The notes under the pieces: generated by a model
The model's database searches: none
Seen by the model: only the letters and a program-made list of their open reading frames with translations
What the model was told of the DNA's origin: nothing
Assembly: GCA_902783835.1 (NCBI GenBank)
Contig: CACZSN010000040.1
Coordinates: 21,915 to 85,914 of the forward strand
Source of the DNA: an uncultured bacterium
Lineage (GTDB): Bacteria; Cyanobacteriota; Vampirovibrionia; Gastranaerophilales; Gastranaerophilaceae
Direction of reading: 5' to 3'
DNA length: 64,000 nucleotides
Part shown: piece after piece, positions 1-7,613 of the stretch
Numbering within the stretch: the stretch's first letter is position 1
Layout of the letters: every line of letters begins with the position of its first letter
Translations under genes and position numbers: made by a program

Positions 1-328
1 CTTTGTGTGAAAGTTTTTTATCTTTTTCTTCTGTTTCGTCACAATCTTCGTTTTCGCTTAAAGCTTCATGCATCATTTTGCCGCCGATTATCGCAAGAAG
101 TATAAATGCAATCCAGTGTGCGTATTGTGAAACATATGTTGAAAACTTGGCACCTGCCAGCCATCCTAAAAAAGGCATTAATGCCTGAAATCCGCCAAAG
201 TATAAACCTATAATGAGCATTTGCTTTTTGTTCAATTTGCTCATTCCGAGACCTTTGCAAATGGATACTGCAAATGCATCCATTGACAAGCCTATTCCTA
301 TTAATAATGTTTGGATAAAAAATCCCAT
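1..328 (-). CDS. mntP: Manganese efflux pump MntP, 5' part, runs off the left edge
   Basis: Reading the minus strand from the ATG at 328 gives 109 codons with no stop, cut by the window edge. MntP is a small inner-membrane exporter that removes excess Mn(II). The visible part has a first membrane helix with the family motif SMDAFAVSI (Asp about residue 17, a conserved metal-site residue), a second helix around GLYFGGFQALMPFLGW, and a third starting HWIAFILLAIIGG, which is the order seen in MntP. An acidic/lysine-rich loop follows where the sequence ends. A weak AGAG-type ribosome site precedes the ATG. I see no yybP-ykoY-like manganese riboswitch in the short leader. Confidence 0.85.
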   Translation of the reverse strand, partial: MGFFIQTLLIGIGLSMDAFAVSICKGLGMSKLNKKQMLIIGLYFGGFQALMPFLGWLAGAKFSTYVSQYAHWIAFILLAIIGGKMMHEALSENEDCDETEEKDKKLSHK

Positions 329-390
329 ATTGTTCTCTTTTTACTTCCAAACAATCTTATATCATAAAAATGACTTTTTGTCTTTTATAC

Positions 391-421
391 TAAAAAAGCC
401 CTTGCATATTAGCAAGGGCTT
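391..421 (-). terminator. Rho-independent terminator of the 442-2151 gene
   Basis: Perfect 10-bp stem (396-405 with 412-421, core AAGCCCTTGC) with a 6-nt loop. Read on the minus strand it is followed directly by a T run. It lies 20 bp after the stop of the calcium-binding repeat protein and insulates mntP from it. Confidence 0.9.
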
Positions 422-441
422 AAAAAGTTTAAATAGTGCGA

Positions 442-2151
442 TTATTTGCTCTTTTTGAGTCTGTCAATCATATTGTCCATTTGAGTTCTGTCTTTGAACC
501 ATACGTCGTTTGCTCCGTATGTGTTGCCATCGTTAGCAACATATGAACCTTGTTGTCTGTGTTGAACATCGCCTTCTTCATCAACTTGGTTGTAGTTGTC
601 AACGTTCAATGCAACAACGTGAGCCAAATCTTCGAGTTCAGTTACGTTATCATCGCTGATGAAGCCGAGGTTTACACCAACCGTAGCCAATGCTGATTTC
701 AATGCTTGGAGGTCAACTAAGCCGCCTGAGTAGCATTTAATACCAGTTTTTTCTTCTGCTTGTTGAGCGATTGTCTTCAATGCTTCAAAACCGTTTGTTG
801 CATTGATTTTTTCACCTGTGAACGGGCTGACAGTTTGGTCACCGAATACTTCTGAACCGTCAACTTTGCCGTTTCCGTTCATATCACTCATAGCGAGCAT
901 TTTATCACCGCCGGTTGCTGCACCATCTGCTATGCCGTTGCCGTCAGCATCGATACCTGTGTTACCTGAAACTGCATCAACTTTACCATCTCTGTTGAAG
1001 TCAATGATAATAGGTGATGTATATGTCGAGCCAACGTTTGTACCCCAAGAAATTTTTCTTGCCGGTTCTGTGTAAACATTTTTAACAACATCGGGATCAC
1101 CGATAACTTTAACTTCTGCATCAACTTTGATTCTTGAGAAGTCGAAGTCGCCTGCTTTGATATCAACAATACCCGTCGATGTAACATCGATGTTGTTCGT
1201 TTTGCCGTTAGCAAGATCGATGTCAAGGTTTTTCGTACCATCGATTCTGTAAGTCGTTCTTGTAGCTGTTTCCCGAGTGTATTCTTGTTCAACAGTGTAA
1301 GAATTTGTTCCTCTTTGTTTTGTTGCAATACATTCTTTGAATGTGCCGTCTTGCAAACCTCTTGTGTGGATGTAGCCGCTATCATCTTGACCGTCGACTC
1401 TTGCAAGAACGTATTTAGCTGAACCATCAGCATTCTTTTGTGTAACTGATTGAACAATTGCGTATGCAGGAACACCTTTAGCATATTCTTTGAACAATCC
1501 ACCGTTGTCATACAATGTTTCTAACATTTTCATGTTCGATGCATCAAGTTTGTATGTTTCTTGCATTTTCTTCATGAAGTCTGATTTACCGGTTGTGCCT
1601 GTTTCTTTCGTAATATCATACAAAAGTTCAGTCGATTCCGTCGTACGAAGTTGTACTGCATCTACTGCCGCTTTACCGATTGCTTCACCTAAAATTGTTG
1701 TTGATTCACTGATTGTTCCGTTTGCAATCATTTTATCCATTGTCATGATTGTGTTAGAACCATCGTCAGCTTTAATTGTTACATCATCGCCCCAGAAACC
1801 GACTAAGTGGTCACCTTTACCCATTTTAATGTTAACGTTATCAGCAACCGTCAATGCTGTATCATTACCGTCTCCGGTATCAATATTAACAGTACCTTTG
1901 TCACTGATTACGGCAACCATATCTTGGTCAAGTGACGAATCCCAATCAGCAAGTGCATTTTGGTCTAATTTGATGTCTACGTCATTACCAAGAACTACTA
2001 CGTTTTGATTACCGGTTCCTGTCGCAATATTTACGTTGTTGCCTCGAACATCAATATTGGCATTACCGTTGCCCAATTCAATTTTTACGTTACTCGACTT
2101 GTTGCCGGTGTACGTGACGTTTCCGTTCTTCAAAGCATCAACAATTCCCAT
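442..2151 (-). CDS. Large protein with beta-repeat region and EF-hand-like calcium loops, function unknown
   Basis: 569 residues with no signal peptide or membrane segment. Residues 10-130 are Asn/Asp/Gly-rich with alternating V/I (for example NIDTGDGNDTALTV), resembling RTX-type or parallel beta-helix repeats. At about 390-450 there are three EF-hand/dockerin-like loops: DFNRDGKVD, DADGNGIAD and DMNGNGKVDGSE, each with the regular D-x-D/N-x-D/N-G spacing. The C-terminal 110 residues are mixed and unrecognised. An AGGAAA ribosome site precedes the ATG and a strong terminator follows, so it is probably monocistronic. RTX-like repeats plus calcium loops without an N-terminal signal would fit a type I secretion substrate or a surface protein, but no transporter genes are nearby. 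Function is inferred only from composition. Confidence 0.75.
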   Translation of the reverse strand: MGIVDALKNGNVTYTGNKSSNVKIELGNGNANIDVRGNNVNIATGTGNQNVVVLGNDVDIKLDQNALADWDSSLDQDMVAVISDKGTVNIDTGDGNDTALTVADNVNIKMGKGDHLVGFWGDDVTIKADDGSNTIMTMDKMIANGTISESTTILGEAIGKAAVDAVQLRTTESTELLYDITKETGTTGKSDFMKKMQETYKLDASNMKMLETLYDNGGLFKEYAKGVPAYAIVQSVTQKNADGSAKYVLARVDGQDDSGYIHTRGLQDGTFKECIATKQRGTNSYTVEQEYTRETATRTTYRIDGTKNLDIDLANGKTNNIDVTSTGIVDIKAGDFDFSRIKVDAEVKVIGDPDVVKNVYTEPARKISWGTNVGSTYTSPIIIDFNRDGKVDAVSGNTGIDADGNGIADGAATGGDKMLAMSDMNGNGKVDGSEVFGDQTVSPFTGEKINATNGFEALKTIAQQAEEKTGIKCYSGGLVDLQALKSALATVGVNLGFISDDNVTELEDLAHVVALNVDNYNQVDEEGDVQHRQQGSYVANDGNTYGANDVWFKDRTQMDNMIDRLKKSK

Positions 2152-2186
2152 AATTTTTTTCCTTTTCTTTTAATCGCACCTATGTG

Positions 2187-2206
2187 CATGTGTAACTACA
2201 CACATG
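2187..2206. promoter_or_regulatory. Palindrome in the leader of the calcium-binding repeat gene
   Basis: Inverted repeat CATGTGT / ACACATG with a 6-nt spacer, 36 bp upstream of the minus-strand ATG at 2151. The shorter string TATGTGCAT occurs beside it at 2181-2189 and again at 2230-2238. It could be an operator or an mRNA hairpin; no protein is known for it. Confidence 0.35.
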
Positions 2207-2272
2207 TATATAAAAACATTTTACATCCGATATGTGCATTTTTTGAAAATATTGTTACATAACGTAACATGC

Positions 2273-4114
2273 TTAACATGCACCATGACTGGATTTTACC
2301 TTCATAAGACATTCTTTGCAGTCAAATTCAAGTATATACTTTTTATTTAATTCATCGGTTAATATTAACGGTTCTTTGAAGTTCGTTACATTTTTGTAAT
2401 GTTTTTTGCAGAGACCCAAGGTATATTTTAGACAATGTTTTGTTGTCATTAATGTTTTTCCGTCTTGTTTCTTTTGGCTTTCCATCGCATTTTCCGTTAC
2501 GGTTGCACCTCTTTTTGTATAGAATTTTTTTGCAAAATCGTTATATACATTTGCGGAATAGTCAAGTTTTTTTATCGGATACTCTACTGTTTCAATGTTT
2601 TTAGTCCGTTTGTCCCGAATGAAGTTTTCTTTTCTTGCCAGCCTTAAATTTTCGACTGCAATCCGTCTGAGTTCATTCAAAACGGTTGCTCTTATGAAAC
2701 AGTTTTTATTATTATTTATATATATATTTAATATATAAAATTCTGTATTTCCTGTTTTTGAAATTTGATTTTTAATTGTTTCATTTGTTTTTTCAATATT
2801 TTGAGCCGTTTCAAAATTATCTTTTATTGTTGCTGAAGCGGTTATATTTTCTTCATCCGTCAATTTTAGTGTGATTTGATTCTCGGAAATTTCAACTTCG
2901 GCATTAACGGGAATTTTTCTTTGAATATCTTTTCTCATGACAGTTTTGTCGAAATTTATGTCTGAATTTCTGAAAATTTTTATTCCTTTTGTTATATTTT
3001 TCATTGATTTCGGAAATATTTTATCGTTTTCGACTTTTTGAATTTGTACTCCGATTAACTCTTTTTCATCGTTCAAAAAACAAATTCCGTCTCCGTTATT
3101 GAGTTTCAGACCTTTTAACGTGAAATAATTTTTTGAAATTGAATTAACGGTACCGATGAATTCTCCGATGGATTTTGAGTAATATTGTGTGCAAAAATCT
3201 TTTCTTTTTCCGTCGATAAAAAATTCCGTAAATCCTCTGTTGAAAGACTTTTCCAATTTTGGTTCAAATTCCGGCAAAGAAATTCCAATCGAAGATTTTG
3301 AAAGATTATTTTTTTTCAAAACTTCGTCAATTTTTTTGCGATAATACGAAACGACATTTCTGACGTAGTTTTCATCTTTTAGACGACCTTCGATTTTAAA
3401 CGATGTAATACCTGCGTTTATCAAATCTTCTATTCTTTCGGAGAGATTAAAATCTTTTAAACTTAGTAAATACCTGTCTTTTGCGATAATCTTTCCGTCA
3501 TTTGAATAAAGTGAATATTTTTTTCGGCAAGGTTGAGCACATTCTCCTCTGTTTGCACTTCTTCCTCCGATGAAATAGCTTAAATAGCATTGTCCGCTGT
3601 AAGATACGCAAAGTGCTCCGTGAATGAATGTTTCAATTTCGATATTTGTGTTATCCGAAATATTTTTAATTTCTTCAAGAGAAAATTCTCTCGGTAAAAT
3701 TACCCTGTCAAATCCGGTCTTTTCGAGGAATTTTACTTTTTCTAATGTATTATTGTGACATTGTGTACTTGCAAATATTTTAACGGGCGGAAGCTTATTT
3801 TCCAAAATTCCCATATCTTGAATTATTATGCCGGAAACACCGATTTCATAAAGTTTGTAAATTGTTTTTACAACTTCTGCTAATTCCTCGTTTGTATAAA
3901 TTGTGTTTAATGTTACATAAATTTTTACACGGAAAACATTGGCATATTCAACAAGTTCTTTAATATCTTCAAGAGAATTGCCTGCCTGTTTTCTTGCTCC
4001 AAACTTTAAAAAACCGATATAAACCGCATCCGCTCCGGCATTAATGGCGGAAATTGCCGTTTGTTTATCTTTTGCCGGTGCTAAAAGTTCGATTTTACAA
4101 TTTCTTCTAATCAT
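2273..4114 (-). CDS. U32 family peptidase-like protein (RlhA/YrrO-type)
   Basis: 613 residues. The N-terminal half is a TIM-barrel U32 domain beginning ELLAPAKDKQTAISAINAGA. At about residues 165-200 it carries the family Cys signature (IHGALCVSYSGQC, then CAQPCRK), which in this family binds an iron-sulfur cluster. The C-terminal half is an extended region as in RlhA-type members, ending in a Cys-containing tail. Members act in 23S rRNA C2501 hydroxylation (RlhA), tRNA hydroxylation (TrhP) or as reported collagenases; I cannot choose between these. It overlaps the Clp-N gene by 8 bp, so the two are co-transcribed and translationally coupled. A weak GTTAC/GTAAC hairpin follows the stop. Confidence 0.85.
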   Translation of the reverse strand: MIRRNCKIELLAPAKDKQTAISAINAGADAVYIGFLKFGARKQAGNSLEDIKELVEYANVFRVKIYVTLNTIYTNEELAEVVKTIYKLYEIGVSGIIIQDMGILENKLPPVKIFASTQCHNNTLEKVKFLEKTGFDRVILPREFSLEEIKNISDNTNIEIETFIHGALCVSYSGQCYLSYFIGGRSANRGECAQPCRKKYSLYSNDGKIIAKDRYLLSLKDFNLSERIEDLINAGITSFKIEGRLKDENYVRNVVSYYRKKIDEVLKKNNLSKSSIGISLPEFEPKLEKSFNRGFTEFFIDGKRKDFCTQYYSKSIGEFIGTVNSISKNYFTLKGLKLNNGDGICFLNDEKELIGVQIQKVENDKIFPKSMKNITKGIKIFRNSDINFDKTVMRKDIQRKIPVNAEVEISENQITLKLTDEENITASATIKDNFETAQNIEKTNETIKNQISKTGNTEFYILNIYINNNKNCFIRATVLNELRRIAVENLRLARKENFIRDKRTKNIETVEYPIKKLDYSANVYNDFAKKFYTKRGATVTENAMESQKKQDGKTLMTTKHCLKYTLGLCKKHYKNVTNFKEPLILTDELNKKYILEFDCKECLMKVKSSHGAC

Positions 4115-5471
4115 TATTGCCTTGAACTTTGTTTCTTATACCTTGTTTAACTTCAAGTTCATCCGTACCAAGGTTTGTCAAAACTTTCATAGCCAAAGAA
4201 TTTGAAAGAGAAACAATCGCTTCAAGTAAATGTTCTGAGTAAATTTTCGTTTTCATTTCTTTTTTTGCAAGTCCCCAAGCAAGTTCCAAAACCGCTTTTG
4301 CTCTCGGGGTAAACGTTATTTCTTTGTCTACATATTCATCGTTTGTTCCGAGCAATCCTTCAATTTCTTTTCTTAAATCGTGAACCGTTATGCCCAAGTT
4401 TTTCAAAACGGAATAGCCGACACCGCTTCCTTGTAACATAATTCCGAGCAAAATAAGCTCTGTTCCGACTGTGTTTCTTCCGAGTCTTCTTGCTTCTTGG
4501 TTTGCAAATCTAAGAATAACCGGAGTTTCATTCATTTGTTTTTCAAGCGGTCTCAAAATCTGTTCCGACAACTTGTCGTTCGGATATAAATCCTTCAAAA
4601 TATTATATGCAATACCTTTTTTAGACTTTAAAATACCAAGTACAACGTGTTCCGGACGAACAGCTGTACTGCCCAATTCTCTTGCCGTTTCGGACGCTTT
4701 TACAAGTGCCGTAAGAGCATTGGGGGTAAAAATAATTTGTTTATCTTCATATTCTGCAAGTCTTGATGTGATTTGTTTTAATCTGTCGGAAAATTTTTCG
4801 TAAGTAATTCCTGCATTTTTCAATGTTTCCGACAAATCACCCGTTTCATCTTCCAAAATAGACAACATAATCTGTTCCGTACCCAAAATTTCGTATTCTG
4901 ATGTCGTCAATTTTGCAACCGCTTTGCTGAAAATCGTTGCGGACTCGGGATCTTTTACGAGCGATAAAATGTGGTTGTATTTTTCGTCAACTTCTTTTTG
5001 TTCAAAACCTTCAGGGTGCTTTTCCTTCTGTTTTGATTTCTTTTCAACAATTTTTTTCATAATATCCCGAACTTTTTCTTTATCGAGATACAGCATGTTG
5101 TATAACGGCTCTAAACCTGCTTCATCACAAAGCAAAACATAAAAAAGATGTTCTGTTTTTACAAAACCGTTACCGTTTTCTGATGCAATTTCATCAGCTT
5201 TTTGAAAAACTTTTCTTATTCTGTTGCTGAAAAGTACGCTTGTTGCGGGGATTTTAATCTCTTTGTCTTTCAAAATTTCAATAAGAGCTTCTTTAATTTT
5301 GTCCGGTGAAGCGTGATTCATTTTTAAAATTTTTGCACCTAATTCGGTTGTTTTTTTGCTCAATGCCCAAAGCAAATGTTCCGGATATATTTTTTTATGT
5401 CCGAGTTCAATTGCTGAGATTTGTGCATCTCTTACTGCCGTAATCGCTTTTTCCGTAAATTTTTGAAACAA
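4107..5471 (-). CDS. Clp N-domain repeat protein without ATPase
   Basis: 454 residues from a TTG start. Clp-N repeats bind substrates or adaptors of ClpA/ClpC unfoldases. Repeats are visible at the start (FTEKAITAVRDAQ, then PEHLLWAL) and again with EHLFYVLL, EHVVLGIL, TELILLGIM and SEHLLEAI, giving about five or six half-repeats. No Walker A or B motif is present. Start choice: TTG at 5471 has AGGGA 8 nt upstream and puts LFQKFTEKA at the N-terminus, where Clp-N proteins begin; the in-frame ATG at 5507 has no ribosome site. It overlaps the U32 gene by 8 bp. It may be a ClpC-like adaptor or scavenger; no clpC or clpP gene is in the window. Confidence 0.8.
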   Translation of the reverse strand: MFQKFTEKAITAVRDAQISAIELGHKKIYPEHLLWALSKKTTELGAKILKMNHASPDKIKEALIEILKDKEIKIPATSVLFSNRIRKVFQKADEIASENGNGFVKTEHLFYVLLCDEAGLEPLYNMLYLDKEKVRDIMKKIVEKKSKQKEKHPEGFEQKEVDEKYNHILSLVKDPESATIFSKAVAKLTTSEYEILGTEQIMLSILEDETGDLSETLKNAGITYEKFSDRLKQITSRLAEYEDKQIIFTPNALTALVKASETARELGSTAVRPEHVVLGILKSKKGIAYNILKDLYPNDKLSEQILRPLEKQMNETPVILRFANQEARRLGRNTVGTELILLGIMLQGSGVGYSVLKNLGITVHDLRKEIEGLLGTNDEYVDKEITFTPRAKAVLELAWGLAKKEMKTKIYSEHLLEAIVSLSNSLAMKVLTNLGTDELEVKQGIRNKVQGNND

Positions 5472-5658
5472 AATTATAATCCCTATTTTCTGTATATTAG
5501 TCATCATACGGCAAAAAATCGATTTTGTGAATAGAATTTTTGTACCTGCCTAAAAGTTTACAAAAAAATTTACAGTTTCTGAAAATCATGAACGAACGTA
5601 ACAGATTTTTCGCTATGAATTTTTTGTGATACTATATTTAAAAATTGGGAATGCTTTT

Positions 5659-6642
5659 ATGAAAACAAATAATTCAGCAAAAGAAATATCGGAATTAATA
5701 CGTAACGGCGAAAAAATATTGGTACTTACCCATGTAAATCCCGACGGTGATTGTATCGGTTCCGCTTCGGCACTTTATTCATTTATTAAAAATGTTTACG
5801 GTAAAGAAGCTGTTTTATGCGTTATTTCTAAAGTTCCTCAATTATATGAATTTTTGCCGAACGTTGATTGTTTTAAGACACCGGATGATATCAAAAATGA
5901 AAATTTTGATACCGTAATCGCAATTGATTGTGCGGCTAAAGACCGTTTGGCTACTGCGATACCGCTCTTTGATAAAGCAAAAGTCACAATAAATATTGAT
6001 CACCACAAAACAAATCCGATGTATGCTCAATATAATTATGTTTTCGGTGAAAAAAGTTCGGCGGGTGAAGTCCTTTTGAACTTTGCTAAAGAGGCAAATT
6101 GGAATTTTGACAGAGATATTGCAAATTCACTTTATGTCGCAATTTTAACGGATACGGGCGGATTTAAGTTCGATAATACGACCGCGGAAACTTTCCTTGC
6201 TGTGGCTGATTTAATGCAGTACGGCATCAGTCCTGCGTTGCTTTACCGTTGTTGTTATGAGTCAAAACCCGTTGAAACAATCAAATTGAGTGCTTGTGCA
6301 ATTTCTAAATCTCAATTTTTGTCTAACGGAAAAATTGCATATACCGTTATAACTCTTGACGATATGAAGAAAAATAAGGCTCTTAATGAACATACCGACG
6401 GTATTGTGGAAATTTTGAGACAGGTAAATTCCGTTGATATTGCGTTTGTTGTAAAAGAAACGGAAGAAGGTTTTTCAAAAGTAAGTTTGAGAAGCGATAA
6501 TTCAGATATTAGTAAAATCGCTCAAAAATTTAATGGTGGCGGTCATTCTAAGGCTGCCGGATGTACCATAAAAAAGAATTACAATATTGCTTTGAATAAA
6601 TTACTTGATGCAATAAAAGAGGAGTTTTCGTATGATTTTTGA
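5659..6642 (+). CDS. nrnA: DHH-family phosphoesterase, NrnA-like oligoribonuclease / pAp phosphatase
   Basis: 327 residues from ATG 5659. NrnA degrades RNA oligonucleotides of 2-5 nt and dephosphorylates 3'-phosphoadenosine 5'-phosphate in the cytoplasm. The DHH domain shows VNPDGDCIGS (about 27-36), an Asp motif AIDCAA, the signature DHHKTN and DTGGFKFDNTT; the DHHA1 domain ends with GGGHSKAAG. A GTG at 5626 is in frame but lies in the probable promoter (GATACT around 5628), and GGGA precedes the ATG, so I prefer 5659. The 11-bp overlap with yihY indicates coupling. Confidence 0.92.
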   Translation: MKTNNSAKEISELIRNGEKILVLTHVNPDGDCIGSASALYSFIKNVYGKEAVLCVISKVPQLYEFLPNVDCFKTPDDIKNENFDTVIAIDCAAKDRLATAIPLFDKAKVTINIDHHKTNPMYAQYNYVFGEKSSAGEVLLNFAKEANWNFDRDIANSLYVAILTDTGGFKFDNTTAETFLAVADLMQYGISPALLYRCCYESKPVETIKLSACAISKSQFLSNGKIAYTVITLDDMKKNKALNEHTDGIVEILRQVNSVDIAFVVKETEEGFSKVSLRSDNSDISKIAQKFNGGGHSKAAGCTIKKNYNIALNKLLDAIKEEFSYDF

Positions 6643-7555
6643 TGATTTTATCAAAAAAGTACGTTCAACTCCGACAATTCGCTATATTGAAAGTATAGTG
6701 AATAAAATGATTGATGCCGATTATCCCGGAATGGCGGCAGAAATGGCATTTATGTTCATTTTGGGATTGTTTCCTTTTTTATTGTTTGCCATGTCTGTAT
6801 ATGCTTGGCTCGGAAGAAGTTCTTTAAGCGGATACGTTATTTCTGCTTTAACTCAAGTTGCTCCGAGTGATGTATCGCGTTTGATAGTAAGTACTTTGGC
6901 ACAAGTTACGGTATTCAAACACGGCGGTGTCATGGCCGTAATTTGTTTCTTTGTAACGATTGCTCTTTCTTCAAATGCTGTCGCTTCTGTTATGAAAGGC
7001 TTAAACAGGGCATTCCAAACAGAAGAAACAAGACCGTTTATTTATACAAGAATTCTATCGGTTTTGATGGTCTTTTTGAACGTAATTGTATTGTTTTTGA
7101 CTGTAAATATGATTTTGCTCGGAAAAATCATAATGAGTGTGGCTCTCGATTTGTTCCACATTTCCAATATAACCTACCACGTAATTATGGTTTTGAGATG
7201 GCCGTTATCATTTTTGGTATTGTATTTTACAAGTTATTTCAGCTATTATATTTTGCCGGATATTAAAGGAAATGAATGGGTTAAAAGAAAAGCAGCCCTT
7301 GTCGGTACGTTATTTTTCAGTTGTTTTTGGTTACTCGGTTCTTGGTCATTCTCTTTGTATTTAGACCATTTGAATACTTATAACAGAGTTTTTGGTGCAA
7401 TTGGTGCCTTTGTTATTATGATGGTTTGGCTTTATTATACGGCGATGATTATTTTGCTCGGCGGAGAATTTAATTATCGTACTTATTTAAGATTGACCGA
7501 ACGGGAAGAGAAAAAACATCATCGTAATTTTAGTGAAGATTTGTACGAAGAATAG
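6632..7555 (+). CDS. yihY: YihY/BrkB family inner-membrane protein
   Basis: 307 residues with about six hydrophobic segments. Family features visible are the N-terminal A-A-E-M-A-F stretch before the first helix (LFPFLLFAMSVYAWLG), a middle region ending YYILPDIKGNEW, and the C-terminal helices with YNRVFGAIGAFVIMMVWLYYT followed by LLGGEFN. This family was once called ribonuclease BN in error; its real role is unknown and may involve envelope or metabolite transport. It starts inside the end of nrnA with a GAGG ribosome site. Confidence 0.9.
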   Translation: MIFDDFIKKVRSTPTIRYIESIVNKMIDADYPGMAAEMAFMFILGLFPFLLFAMSVYAWLGRSSLSGYVISALTQVAPSDVSRLIVSTLAQVTVFKHGGVMAVICFFVTIALSSNAVASVMKGLNRAFQTEETRPFIYTRILSVLMVFLNVIVLFLTVNMILLGKIIMSVALDLFHISNITYHVIMVLRWPLSFLVLYFTSYFSYYILPDIKGNEWVKRKAALVGTLFFSCFWLLGSWSFSLYLDHLNTYNRVFGAIGAFVIMMVWLYYTAMIILLGGEFNYRTYLRLTEREEKKHHRNFSEDLYEE

Positions 7556-7568
7556 TTTTATTAACAAT

Positions 7569-7597
7569 TTGATTTTAAGTCTGTCAACGTATATAAT
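7569..7597 (+). promoter_or_regulatory. Near-consensus sigma-70 promoter for the TPR operon
   Basis: TTGATT (7569-7574), 17-bp spacer, TATAAT (7592-7597). The expected transcript start is about 7604, only 10 nt before the ATG at 7614. Confidence 0.75.
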
Positions 7598-7613
7598 GGT
7601 TAGGAATACAGAC

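Noticed and set aside
930..1511. 193-residue minus-strand ORF inside the calcium-binding gene
   Set aside because: Different frame of the same strand with no ribosome site; the 569-residue frame has the motifs.
5472..5507. ATG start of the Clp-N gene
   Set aside because: No ribosome site; TTG 5471 has AGGGA at 8 nt and gives the usual family N-terminus.
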